Below, piece by piece: positions 34,271-42,340 of a DNA stretch of 64,000 bases; position 1 is the first letter of the stretch; each line of letters starts with the position of its first letter. The stretch lies in contig JAEUTN010000014.1 in assembly GCA_016787895.1 (NCBI GenBank), forward strand, positions 310,001 through 374,000. The letters are read 5' to 3'. Made by a program: the position numbers and the translations under genes. The notes beneath the pieces are model-generated. The model was given only the letters and a program-made list of their open reading frames with translations, ran no database searches and was not told the origin of the DNA. The DNA comes from Bacteroidia bacterium (GTDB taxonomy: Bacteria; Bacteroidota; Bacteroidia; B-17B0; Aurantibacillaceae).

Positions 34271-34421
34271 CTTTTGTTTACCAATCAAGAGAAGAATCGC
34301 CGGATTGTGGTTTATTTTTCTGGGTTTAGGTCAGAAGTTTGCTGACCATTGCGCCCATTTTATGAGAAACAGAGAAGCAGAAGAATTGTTTAATTGATTT
34401 GCTCCCTGAAGGTAAAAATAC

Positions 34422-34832
34422 TCAATTTCCAAAGTATTCCACGCAAATGCGGGGGGTTTCGTATAATTTAACACAATGCAGGTGCACGTTTTCAGGCAAA
34501 TGGGGCACAATTTGTTTCCAGATGGCGATGGCCAGGTTTTCGGTACTGGCTAGTACGCCCTTCATAAAATCCACATCCAGATTAAGGTTTTTGTGGTCCA
34601 GTTTCTCGCACACCTCCTGCTGAAGGATGGTGCTGAGTTTTTTTACATCCATTAAAAAACCCGTTTCCGCGTTAATTTCCCCCTTAATGGTCACAATTAA
34701 CTCGTAGTTGTGTCCGTGCCAGTTCGAATTGGCACATTTGCCAAACACTTCCAGGTTTTTCTCTTCAGTCCAGGCCGGATTGTAAAGCTTATGAGCCGCG
34801 TTAAAATGCTCGTGACGGGTAAGAAAAATCAT
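34422..34832 (-). CDS. 6-pyruvoyl-tetrahydropterin-synthase-like protein (copy 2)
   Basis: 136 residues. HFNAAHKL, Cys33-x5-HGH (CANSNWHGHNY) and YETPRICVEYF show the same family and the same Cys-x5-HGH spacing as copy 1, with about half of residues identical, so this is a paralogue rather than a recent tandem copy. It sits upstream of copy 1 on the same strand, 151 bases away. The ATG at 34832 is preceded by a perfect -7 element (TACATTTG), four bases away. One of the two may serve a tetrahydropterin pathway, the other queuosine or an unknown step. Confidence 0.9.
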   Translation of the reverse strand: MIFLTRHEHFNAAHKLYNPAWTEEKNLEVFGKCANSNWHGHNYELIVTIKGEINAETGFLMDVKKLSTILQQEVCEKLDHKNLNLDVDFMKGVLASTENLAIAIWKQIVPHLPENVHLHCVKLYETPRICVEYFGN

Positions 34833-34836
34833 GGCG

Positions 34837-34862
34837 CAAATGTAATCATTTTCTTACTTTTG
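34837..34862. promoter_or_regulatory. Back-to-back -7 elements of divergent genes
   Basis: Minus strand TACATTTG (34837-34844) lies four bases from the ATG at 34832. Plus strand TACTTTTG (34855-34862) lies three bases from the GTG at 34866. Only ten bases separate the two, so the promoters overlap and their upstream elements must lie within the opposite gene. Confidence 0.55.
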
Positions 34863-34865
34863 AGA

Positions 34866-35522
34866 GTGCCCAAAATCCTGCTCCATAGCGCTACGGCGGC
34901 TGAAATTGAACCCACTTTAAGTTTTCTTAAAGCGTTTCCCGGATACGAAATCAATCAGTACAAATTCGGAAACACCGAACTCGACCTTTGTGTTTCGGGA
35001 GCAGGCATGGTAAAAACGGCTTTTGAACTGGGCAAACACAGCAGTATCTCTTACGATATTGCCATACAAGCCGGCATTGGCGGAACCTTTGGATTACATG
35101 GCATTGGCGACCTGCTTAGGGTGGAAGAAGATAGTTTCAGTGAAATGGGTGCTGAAGACGGGGATATCTTTATCAGTATGGATGAGCTGGGATTGGGTGA
35201 GCAAACCCAACGTTTGCTGTATCCTCACCGTCATAAATTGCTTGAACATTTGCCCAAAGCCAAAGGCATTACCGTGAATACAGTGCATGGGCAAGACAAC
35301 TCCATACAAAAAGTGCTTCACCGGCAACAAGCGGAGGTAGAAAGTATGGAAGGCGCCGCTTTTATTTACGCCGCCAACAGGGCCGGATGGCCTGCCGTGC
35401 AGCTCAGGTGCATCAGCAACCGGGTTGAAAAACGCGATCGCAGCAAATGGGACATCCCCGGTGCCATTCACAATTTGAATTTGTTTTTAATTCAGTTTTT
35501 AAAAGCCCTTGATGAAAACTAA
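34866..35522 (+). CDS. mqnB: Futalosine hydrolase
   Basis: 219 residues from the GTG at 34866: the protein then begins MPKILLHSATAAEIEP, as expected for the family, and the preceding codon TTG (34860) overlaps a -7 element. The nucleoside-phosphorylase-like fold shows GAGMVKTAFELG, IQAGIGGTFG and VESMEGAAFIYA with the catalytic Glu-Met-Glu region. It cleaves futalosine (or aminodeoxyfutalosine) to dehypoxanthine futalosine in the futalosine pathway to menaquinone. The stop overlaps mqnD by 11 bases, confirming the pathway. Confidence 0.93.
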   Translation: MPKILLHSATAAEIEPTLSFLKAFPGYEINQYKFGNTELDLCVSGAGMVKTAFELGKHSSISYDIAIQAGIGGTFGLHGIGDLLRVEEDSFSEMGAEDGDIFISMDELGLGEQTQRLLYPHRHKLLEHLPKAKGITVNTVHGQDNSIQKVLHRQQAEVESMEGAAFIYAANRAGWPAVQLRCISNRVEKRDRSKWDIPGAIHNLNLFLIQFLKALDEN

Positions 35523-36348
35523 ATTAACACTGGGCTACTCCCCCTGCCCCAACGATTGTTTTATTTTCGACGCGCTGGTTCATGGCAAGATTGATACCGG
35601 GGAACTGGAATTTGATGTGCAGCTGGAAGATGTGGAAACCCTGAACCAAAAAGCGCTCAAAGGAGAATTGGACGTTACCAAATTAAGTTTTCACGCCTAC
35701 GCCAAAGTAATGAAGCACTATATTCTGCTGCGCTCGGGCAGTGCTTTGGGTTTTAATTGTGGGCCGCTGCTGATTAAGTCAAAAGTGAAAAGTGAAAAGT
35801 TAAAAGAAGATTGGGTGGTGGCGATTCCGGGGGAGCTTACCACGGCGAATTTTTTATTGTCCATCGCTTATCCTGAAATCAAAAACAAAAAAGTGATGCT
35901 GTTCAGCGAGATTGAAGACGCTGTTTTACGAGGTGAGGTGGATGCGGGCCTTATTATACACGAAAGCCGTTTTACCTATCAGGACAAAGGTTTGGAAAAG
36001 GTGGCCGACCTGGGGGAGTTTTGGGAAAATCTAATTCACGCGCCCATTCCTTTGGGAGGCATTGTGATCAAACGTTATCTGGCACCTGAACTGCAACAAC
36101 AAGTGAATGCCCTCATCCGAAAAAGCGTGGAATACGCCTTTGAACATCCTGAAAGCAGCATGCCGTATGTGCGCGCGCATGCCCAGGAGATGAGCGAGGA
36201 AGTGATGAAAAAACACATTGCCCTTTACGTAAACGCCTTTAGCGTAGATTTGGGTGAGCAGGGCCAACAAGCAGTGGAGTTGATGTTTAGGAAGGCAAAG
36301 GAGTTGGGGCTACTTTCAGCAGTTCAAGAACAACTCATTTTGGAATAA
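35512..36348 (+). CDS. mqnD: 1,4-dihydroxy-6-naphthoate synthase
   Basis: 278 residues from the ATG at 35512. The N-terminal LGYSPCPNDCFIFDALV motif is diagnostic, and the rest has the periplasmic-binding-protein-like two-domain fold with a conserved His (GLIIHESRF). It converts cyclic dehypoxanthine futalosine to 1,4-dihydroxy-6-naphthoate in the futalosine route to menaquinone. It overlaps mqnB. The other steps (mqnA, mqnC, mqnE) are not in the window. Confidence 0.95.
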   Translation: MKTKLTLGYSPCPNDCFIFDALVHGKIDTGELEFDVQLEDVETLNQKALKGELDVTKLSFHAYAKVMKHYILLRSGSALGFNCGPLLIKSKVKSEKLKEDWVVAIPGELTTANFLLSIAYPEIKNKKVMLFSEIEDAVLRGEVDAGLIIHESRFTYQDKGLEKVADLGEFWENLIHAPIPLGGIVIKRYLAPELQQQVNALIRKSVEYAFEHPESSMPYVRAHAQEMSEEVMKKHIALYVNAFSVDLGEQGQQAVELMFRKAKELGLLSAVQEQLILE

Positions 36349-36407
36349 GACATCAGCTAGAGAGGCAATGTTTACCTTAAAACTTTCCTAACCTTCTAAA
36401 CTTTTAA

Positions 36408-36887
36408 CTACTTCCTCACCCACTTCTGAAAACAATAAGCCAGGCTATTTTTTTCATCGGGTTCATGGCATTCTTCCCAAACCAGGTTCCAATGCTCTTT
36501 TGAGATGTCAGGAAAATGCGTGTCGGCTTGAAAGCGGGATTTGATTAAGGTGCGGTAAATTTCCTTCAAATGTGGGAAAGCCTGTTTGTAAATTTCTGCG
36601 CCCCCAATCACAAATACTTTTTCTTCCTTACAGGAGGCTATCGCACTTTCAATGCTGTGGTAAATTTCGGCCCCTTCCACTTTGTAATCGCTGCGGCGAC
36701 TGATGATGATGTTTTTTCGACCGGGCAACACGCGCCCAATGCTTTCATAGGTTTTACGTCCCATTAATATTGGCGCGCCCATGGTGGTGTTTTTAAAAAA
36801 CTTAAGATCGGCCGGCAAGTGGCAGAGCAACTGGTTGTTGTTGCCTATGGCGGAGTTTAAATCGGTGGCCACTATGGCGGAAAGCAT
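36408..36887 (-). CDS. folA: Dihydrofolate reductase
   Basis: 159 residues from ATG 36887 (another ATG three bases upstream). IVATDLNSAIGNNNQLLCHLPADLKFFK, quoted here only as AIGNNNQLLCHLPADLKFFK, MGRKTYESIGRVLPGR and FVIGGAEIYKQAFP are the full DHFR signature, with the substrate-binding Asp (LPADL). It reduces dihydrofolate with NADPH. Length is typical. It converges on mqnD with a 59-base gap and has its own promoter upstream. Confidence 0.95.
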   Translation of the reverse strand: MLSAIVATDLNSAIGNNNQLLCHLPADLKFFKNTTMGAPILMGRKTYESIGRVLPGRKNIIISRRSDYKVEGAEIYHSIESAIASCKEEKVFVIGGAEIYKQAFPHLKEIYRTLIKSRFQADTHFPDISKEHWNLVWEECHEPDEKNSLAYCFQKWVRK

Positions 36888-36907
36888 CATGGGATTGAAT
36901 TAAAACA

Positions 36908-36939
36908 CAAACCTATCCATTCTAAACGATGCGCACAAG
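36908..36939 (-). promoter_or_regulatory. Promoter of folA
   Basis: On the minus strand, CTTG (36936-36939) is separated by 20 bases from TAGGTTTG (36908-36915), a perfect -7 element. The start of transcription would be about 15 bases before the ATG. Confidence 0.55.
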
Positions 36940-37038
36940 TCAGCTTATTTTAAGAAACCCTTTCATTTATGAACATACCCAACCTTTTTATTTGAATAAG
37001 CGTAGAATTAAATACCAGGTGCCTGATGAGCAAAATAA

Positions 37039-37069
37039 TTTGAATGGCCTTAATTAAATAATATATTTA
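37039..37069 (+). promoter_or_regulatory. Promoter of the YqgE/AlgH gene
   Basis: TTTG (37039-37042), 19 bases, then TATATTTA (37062-37069), one mismatch to TAnnTTTG. The ATG is at 37082. Confidence 0.5.
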
Positions 37070-37081
37070 TCGCAAAATTAA

Positions 37082-37621
37082 ATGCAAGGCAGTATACTCA
37101 TAGCCCACCCTTTACTGAGCGACGGTTTTTTTAACCGCTCGGTAGTATATCTTGCGAACCATAACAAAGATGGGGCCTTTGGATTTGTGATGAATTTCAA
37201 AACCCAGTTTATGCTGCGCGATGTGCGTCCACAAATTAAAAACGGCAATTACCCCATTTTTGAAGGCGGACCCGTGGCTAAAAACCAATTGTTTTTTCTT
37301 CACACCCTGGGCAATGATATCAGCGATTCCATTGAAGTGAGTCACAACGTATTTGTTGGCGGGGATTTTAACGAACTCATGCACCTGATTGAACACGGTA
37401 AGGTAAAAAGCGGGGACGTACGTTTTTTTGCCGGCTACAGCGGCTGGGAGGAAAACCAGCTGGAGGGTGAACTGGAACGACAACATTGGCTGCTTACTGA
37501 ACCGGAGGACAATTCCTTTTTTAAAGTGCCGCCCGAAGACCTTTGGGGCTGGGAGCTTGGGGATATCAAAAAAAGCTACAGTATTTTCGCGGATTTTGGT
37601 TCTGATCCTTCGATGAACTGA
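37082..37621 (+). CDS. YqgE/AlgH family protein
   Basis: 179 residues. GSILIAHPLLSDGFFNRSVVYL, GAFGFVMNF, FEGGPVAKNQLFFLH and FAGYSGWEENQLEGELER (core GYSGWEENQLE) are the diagnostic motifs of the UPF0301/AlgH family. It is a cytoplasmic protein of uncertain biochemical role (linked to regulation in Pseudomonas). It shares one base of the stop/start (TGATG) with the next gene, so the two are likely co-expressed. Confidence 0.93.
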   Translation: MQGSILIAHPLLSDGFFNRSVVYLANHNKDGAFGFVMNFKTQFMLRDVRPQIKNGNYPIFEGGPVAKNQLFFLHTLGNDISDSIEVSHNVFVGGDFNELMHLIEHGKVKSGDVRFFAGYSGWEENQLEGELERQHWLLTEPEDNSFFKVPPEDLWGWELGDIKKSYSIFADFGSDPSMN

Positions 37622-38478
37622 TGAAAGGTCTCCTTTTATACTTATCTGTTTTTCTCCTTTTTTCTTTTAATACACCAAACACTAAAGCCCAAAACAAAAC
37701 GCGAGCTCGTGAAAATTTTGTTTATGGTAGCATTGCCCTAGCCGACCCGCAAAGCACCATGAGGAGCAAGCCAACTAACGCCAGTCTCAAATATTTTAAC
37801 CCCGATGCCTATATTGTATCCTGGGCTCCTTTCAAGTTTAAATCGCCGGAGTTGGGTATTGGCTGGATGTTTAGGCGAAACCGCCTTTACCTGAATACAG
37901 GATTATCTTTTTGGTTTGGACAAAAAAACCTCCGCTATGACGTTGGCCGGTATTCAGATAATCATGATCCCATGGGCACATCCACAGAGCCTTACCCCGG
38001 CTATGGCCAAAGCATGCCTTACGATTATTATTACATATCAGAATCGTTTTCAGGTAAAATAGCTTATTATAATCTCGATTGGCATTTGGCATTAGGACTA
38101 AACCTGGGTTCTCATTTTGCATTTTTTTTGGGCTACCAAAGAAATTTTCTTCTTTATCACTCCGTTGATGGAGGCTTTATTAAACGTGTAAATGTGATTA
38201 CACAAATTAATCCTTTCTACTCAACTAATTCTTCCTCATGGATGGAGAAATATGAAAACAACAGCATTAAGGATGTTTATGGGCAAGTGGTGAACGGCAT
38301 TCATTATATAGTGTTAGGCTTTAATTACACCCATTCAACTCATTCACGAAGCCTCTCCTATGAATTGCAAGGTTCATTTCCGACGGGCGATCAAGATCAT
38401 GCCAATCACATTTACATACGCTTGAAATTTAGTTGTGCTTTGATCAAACAAAAAAAGACGGAGCCTGATACAAAGTAA
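37621..38478 (+). CDS. Secreted protein of unknown function
   Basis: 285 residues. A signal peptide (1-24, LLLYLSVFLLFSFNTPNTKA) is followed by a beta-strand-rich sequence with aromatic-alternating stretches (GIGWMFRRNRLYLNTGLSFWFG, NLDWHLALGLNLGSHFAFFLGY) and a final YIRLKFSC, suggesting an outer-membrane barrel or porin-like protein. It has no family I can name. It directly follows the AlgH-type gene. Confidence 0.65.
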   Translation: MKGLLLYLSVFLLFSFNTPNTKAQNKTRARENFVYGSIALADPQSTMRSKPTNASLKYFNPDAYIVSWAPFKFKSPELGIGWMFRRNRLYLNTGLSFWFGQKNLRYDVGRYSDNHDPMGTSTEPYPGYGQSMPYDYYYISESFSGKIAYYNLDWHLALGLNLGSHFAFFLGYQRNFLLYHSVDGGFIKRVNVITQINPFYSTNSSSWMEKYENNSIKDVYGQVVNGIHYIVLGFNYTHSTHSRSLSYELQGSFPTGDQDHANHIYIRLKFSCALIKQKKTEPDTK

Positions 38479-38481
38479 AAC

Positions 38482-38931
38482 TCAATTGAGACTCACCTTC
38501 TCCTTGTAATCCACTTTAAATTTTTTTCTTACCAAAAACTTAGAGGCCTTGAGTTCGCCCTTTAAATTGATTTCATTTTTAAAACCTCCGGGTTGCAAAA
38601 GATTCAACAGGTCGAGAAAATTCACTTCCTTAAAATCGTTTTCGAGTTCAAAGGTATAGGTTTGTTCTTCCTTTCCCTTGATCTTCACTTTTTTTACCAG
38701 GCTTGCTTTGCCCAGATAAATGCCGCTGTACTTTACATCGAAGGTAGATGGCAAAATCACAAATCCAAATCGGTTGGGGTTATGAATACTCAACTGCAGG
38801 GTGCTTTGCATGCCCGAAGGATCCAGCTTTTTTAAACTAAAACCTCTAACTTCTCTTACCTCCAGATCCTTCAGGTTCATACAGGACGAAAAAAAAGCAA
38901 AACTCAACAATACACTTAAAAATTGTCTCAT
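38482..38931 (-). CDS. LEA type-2-like lipoprotein
   Basis: 149 residues. The lipobox FAFFSSC gives lipidated Cys17. The mature part has the LEA-2/WHy fold pattern (STLQLSIHNPNRFGFVI, YTFELENDF). Proteins of this type occur in envelopes and are associated with desiccation or stress in other organisms; here the role is unknown. Its start overlaps the CBU_0592-type gene by four bases. Confidence 0.8.
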   Translation of the reverse strand: MRQFLSVLLSFAFFSSCMNLKDLEVREVRGFSLKKLDPSGMQSTLQLSIHNPNRFGFVILPSTFDVKYSGIYLGKASLVKKVKIKGKEEQTYTFELENDFKEVNFLDLLNLLQPGGFKNEINLKGELKASKFLVRKKFKVDYKEKVSLN

Positions 38932-39167
38932 TTACCGGAGTTTAATCGTAACAACATCACTAAGGAAGCAATGGCCCACACCCCTTCGAGCACAACAAAG
39001 GGCCAGAACTGTATGAGGACAGAGGACAGGCATGCCAATGCGCCACCCAGCACATTTAAAAACAGATAGAGTTTAGAATTGGCTTGTAGCTTTTTAAGCA
39101 AATTCAATGCAAAAGCAATGAGTAAAATACTTACCCCAAGGGTTCCAATCCATTCTCCCGTACTCAT
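38928..39167 (-). CDS. CBU_0592-like small membrane protein
   Basis: 79 residues with three hydrophobic segments (WIGTLGVSILLIAFALNLL, YLFLNVLGGALACLSSVLI, FVVLEGVWAIASLVMLL). The sequence pattern matches the CBU_0592 domain of unknown function. It overlaps both neighbours by four bases (the dipeptidase and the LEA lipoprotein), so all three are translated as one operon. Confidence 0.8.
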   Translation of the reverse strand: MSTGEWIGTLGVSILLIAFALNLLKKLQANSKLYLFLNVLGGALACLSSVLIQFWPFVVLEGVWAIASLVMLLRLNSGK

Positions 39168-40564
39168 TGTTTGGCTTTCAGTTCAGAGAAGTACTTATAA
39201 AACAAAGGAATGGTTTCAATGCCTTTGTAATAATTAAACAAACCGTAATGTTCGTTGGGTGAATGCAGAGCATCGGAATCCAATCCAAAACCAAACAAAA
39301 TACTGTCGAGTCCCAGTTCCTTTTTGAAAAGTGCTACGATGGGAATACTTCCTCCGCCGCGGGTGGGCACCGGTTTTTTACCAAAAGTTTCTTCCATGGC
39401 TTTGCTGGCCGATTGGTAACCCGCACTTTCGGTACTTACCACAACCGGTTCTCCGCCATGATGAGCCGTTACTTTTACTTTCACTGATTTGGGTGCTATG
39501 GTTTCAAAATGTTTTTGAAACAATTCGCTGATTTGATGTGAATTTTGATTGGGTACCAAACGCATGCTGATTTTTGCAAAGGCTTTTGAAGGCAAAACAG
39601 TTTTGGCGCCTTCTCCGGTGTATCCACCCCAAATGCCATTCACATCAAGGGTTGGACGAATGCCAGTGCGCTCAATGGCCGAGTACCCTTTTTCGCCCAT
39701 CACCTCATTAATATTCAGGTCTTTTTTGTAATCATCAAGATCAAAAGGAGCCTTGGCCATTTCTTTGCGCTCGGCTTCGGATAATTCCACCACTTTATCA
39801 TAAAATCCGGGTATGGTAATGTGTTTGTTTTCATCGTGGCAATCGGCAATCATTTTGCACAACACGTTGATGGGATTGGCCACAGCCCCGCCATAAACAC
39901 CGGAGTGTAAATCGCGGTTGGGTCCGGTCACTTCCACTTCCATATAGGCCAGTCCGCGCAAACCGGTATCAATGCTTGGTGTATCGTTGGCAATGATGCT
40001 GGTATCGGATATTAAAATCACATCGCCTTTTAAACGCGCTTTATTTTCGATGATCCAGGGTCCGAGACTCGGAGAACCCACTTCCTCTTCTCCCTCAATC
40101 ATAAACTTAACGTTGCAGGGCAGGGTGTTGGTTTTCATCATCAATTCAAACGCCTTCACGTGCATGTACATCTGCCCTTTGTCGTCGCAGGCTCCACGCG
40201 CAAAAATCGCTCCATCGGGATGAACGGGAGTTTTTTTAATCACGGGTTCAAATGGCGGGGAATCCCACAAATTCAATGGATCGGCCGGTTGCACATCATA
40301 ATGTCCGTAAACAATTACCGTTGGTTTGGAGGGGTCAATTATTTTTTCGCCGTACACCACAGGAAATCCTTTGGTAGGGCATACTTCTACTTTGTCGGCT
40401 CCGGCTTCCATCAGGCGTTGTTTAACCGTTTCAGCGGTTTTGAGTACATCGGCCTTGTATTTGCTGTCGGCACTCACCGATGGGATTTTTAACATGTCGA
40501 GCAATTCGTTCAGAAAACGCTCTTTGTTCTGATTCAGGTAATTGTTTATCGTTGCTTTTTCCAT
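39164..40564 (-). CDS. M20-family dipeptidase/metallopeptidase
   Basis: 466 residues from the ATG at 40564. A farther upstream ATG (40654) adds a leader unlike the family, and a perfect -7 element (TAATTTTG) lies between them. The zinc-binding motifs are VYGHYDVQPAD (His-x-Asp), ARGACDDKGQ, EGEEEVGS and GGSIPI. It resembles DapE-like/carnosinase-type dipeptidases of M20 and probably hydrolyses short peptides. The N-terminal part of the coding region is preceded by a -7 element and the gene heads the operon with the CBU_0592 and LEA genes. Confidence 0.93.
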   Translation of the reverse strand: MEKATINNYLNQNKERFLNELLDMLKIPSVSADSKYKADVLKTAETVKQRLMEAGADKVEVCPTKGFPVVYGEKIIDPSKPTVIVYGHYDVQPADPLNLWDSPPFEPVIKKTPVHPDGAIFARGACDDKGQMYMHVKAFELMMKTNTLPCNVKFMIEGEEEVGSPSLGPWIIENKARLKGDVILISDTSIIANDTPSIDTGLRGLAYMEVEVTGPNRDLHSGVYGGAVANPINVLCKMIADCHDENKHITIPGFYDKVVELSEAERKEMAKAPFDLDDYKKDLNINEVMGEKGYSAIERTGIRPTLDVNGIWGGYTGEGAKTVLPSKAFAKISMRLVPNQNSHQISELFQKHFETIAPKSVKVKVTAHHGGEPVVVSTESAGYQSASKAMEETFGKKPVPTRGGGSIPIVALFKKELGLDSILFGFGLDSDALHSPNEHYGLFNYYKGIETIPLFYKYFSELKAKQ

Positions 40565-40582
40565 ACTTCCGTTTAAGGCTCC

Positions 40583-40590
40583 CAAAATTA
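40583..40590 (-). promoter_or_regulatory. Promoter -7 element of the M20 peptidase operon
   Basis: Minus strand TAATTTTG matches TAnnTTTG and supports the start at 40564 over the upstream ATG. Confidence 0.5.
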
Positions 40591-40661
40591 GGGCTTTGCG
40601 CCGAATTAAAAAAGGTATAGAAAAAGCCGGGCTTCCATCCCCATCATGCCCCATAATACTT

Positions 40662-40697
40662 TAAATTTGAATTTAATTTCCGTGACCTCTCTCACGG
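40662..40697 (+). promoter_or_regulatory. -7 element and CCGTGA-N6-TCACGG palindrome
   Basis: TAAATTTG (40662-40669, perfect) would give a start near 40675. A 6-bp inverted repeat CCGTGA CCTCTC TCACGG (40680-40697) follows within the leader, ahead of the ATG at 40708. It resembles the Crp-type TGTGA-N6-TCACA and could be a repressor site or an RNA hairpin. Confidence 0.4.
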
Positions 40698-40707
40698 TTT
40701 ACAATCC

Positions 40708-41739
40708 ATGAGGTTTTTATTTGTTCCGGTTTTCTTTTTTATGGTCTTGTGCTCAATGGCGCAGGTCAGTTTTGGCATCAATACAGGCGTGGGCATTGGT
40801 TTTAATGCTCCTGAATCGTTTGGACAAAAAACAAAGTACCTGTATTGTTCAGGACCGGCTCAGGTAAAGTATGCCGCATTTCAGATAAACGCCAGGTTGT
40901 ATTTCAAACGCTCAGAAAATAATGGCCTGACCTGGGCCGACAGTACACTTGTTTACGCGATGCCTTCGGCCTCCAGCACCATGGTGTACAACCGCCGCGT
41001 AGATACCGAACCCCATTTGGCCTGCGACCTGAGCGGAGGCACTTACCATAAACGCCTGTACATGGTTTGGAGTGACTTAAAAAACGGCAAAACCAATCTG
41101 GATGTTTTTTTAATGTACAGCGATGATGAAGGTCTGCATTGGACAGAACCTCTCCTGCTCACCTATCATCCCAATCACAAACATCAGTTTTGTCCGGATG
41201 TACTGGTGGACCCCAAAACCGGCGCAGTGTATGTGTTGTACATCGATCAACAAAATTTTTTAAGTGAAAACAGCTGCGATGTGCAACTGGCCACCAGCAA
41301 AAACGGAGGTTTAAAATTTGAACTGAGGGTAATGAACCCTGCACCTTTAAAACTTTCCGGCTCCCTGCTTCCAAAACTTATCCTGAGGGCCGAAGGTTGT
41401 TATGCGAACTGGGAGGCCAAACAATTAGGAAAATACACGGATAGCCCCTCAACATCGGAAAGAGGGAAAACAGGTATTTCACTTGAGAATAAAACCTTTA
41501 GCTATACTAAAAACCTGAGTATTCCGTTTGAATTGGAACAGGACAGCAAAGTATCTGTTGAACTCAGCAAACCATTGGACGCCGGCTTTCATAAAATACT
41601 GCTAAAACAAAAAAAATTCCCCAAAGGCAAACACGAAATCAACCTGACAAAAGCTTTTAAAACATTACCGGAAGACAACTACATCATTACCTTTTATGAC
41701 GAGAACGGGAACACTTTTGCCTGGATTACTCAGGACTAA
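40708..41739 (+). CDS. Secreted sialidase-like (BNR) protein
   Basis: 343 residues. A signal peptide (1-19, ends CSMAQ) is followed by a propeller with Asp-box-like motifs (RSENNGLTWADS, YSDDEGLHWTEP, TSKNGGLKFE), as in sialidase/BNR proteins. No catalytic Arg triad can be proved by eye. The C-terminal ~70 residues resemble a FlgD/Ig-like or sorting-type domain. It is overlapped by 44 bases by the next gene, which carries a T9SS domain. Confidence 0.65.
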   Translation: MRFLFVPVFFFMVLCSMAQVSFGINTGVGIGFNAPESFGQKTKYLYCSGPAQVKYAAFQINARLYFKRSENNGLTWADSTLVYAMPSASSTMVYNRRVDTEPHLACDLSGGTYHKRLYMVWSDLKNGKTNLDVFLMYSDDEGLHWTEPLLLTYHPNHKHQFCPDVLVDPKTGAVYVLYIDQQNFLSENSCDVQLATSKNGGLKFELRVMNPAPLKLSGSLLPKLILRAEGCYANWEAKQLGKYTDSPSTSERGKTGISLENKTFSYTKNLSIPFELEQDSKVSVELSKPLDAGFHKILLKQKKFPKGKHEINLTKAFKTLPEDNYIITFYDENGNTFAWITQD

Positions 41740-42340
41740 ATCAAAAGGGCTGGCTTTTGTTGTTTTGCTTTTACTTGCTGAAAGTTTGGCTTCTCAACGT
41801 ATTCTCAATTTTAATCTCAGCAGCAGTGGTGGTTTGGTACGAATTGATTTTTCTGTGGCCAAGGGCTCCAATTGCGATGGATACAAAATCTATCACAGCG
41901 TGGATTCCCTGTACTTTAATGTGATTGAGGATTACGCAGGCATTTGCAGCAGCACCTCTGAAAACTTGCCTCACACATACAACCACAGCAGTCCTTCGCC
42001 TAAAGCCATCAACTATTACAAAATAGAACTCGCCTTTGTGGAAACGTCTCCTATAAAGAGCATTTACGTTGACGACCAAAGCCGGCCGCTACTTACGCCT
42101 TACCCTAATCCGGTTCCCATTTCTGATGGTTTGGTAAAACTCCGAACATCCAATACTGAAAACGGAGCACTGGAAGGATTTATTTGCGACGAGATCGGGC
42201 ACAAATTTCAAGAGGTGTTGGTCAACAGCTACGATTATAAACTGGAGCTTCCCCTTTACGGGCTCAGCACAGGTATCTATTTTATCTGGCTAAGTGATGG
42301 GGTTTACGCGTATGGGGCTAAACTTATTATTTCTCCCTGA
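41696..42340 (+). CDS. Secreted protein with T9SS sorting domain
   Basis: 214 residues. The N-terminus (LAFVVLLLLAESLASQ, ~18-33) is a signal peptide. The middle (~40-130) resembles a fibronectin-III-like sandwich (GYKIYHSVDSLYFNVIED, NYYKIELAF), and the C-terminus is a T9SS sorting domain (LTPYPNPVPIS, GLSTGIYFIWL). It starts inside the 3' end of the sialidase-like gene in another frame (44-base overlap), and its stop shares a base with the next start (TGATG). Confidence 0.75.
   Translation: MTRTGTLLPGLLRTKSKGLAFVVLLLLAESLASQRILNFNLSSSGGLVRIDFSVAKGSNCDGYKIYHSVDSLYFNVIEDYAGICSSTSENLPHTYNHSSPSPKAINYYKIELAFVETSPIKSIYVDDQSRPLLTPYPNPVPISDGLVKLRTSNTENGALEGFICDEIGHKFQEVLVNSYDYKLELPLYGLSTGIYFIWLSDGVYAYGAKLIISP

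Noticed and set aside
34289..34421. A small gene or riboswitch between the pterin synthase paralogues
   Set aside because: The 133-base stretch shows no open frame of note and no paired structure that I can support.
40708..42340. A single gene broken by a frameshift
   Set aside because: The second open frame has its own signal peptide and fold, and both stops and starts look normal, so two proteins are more likely.
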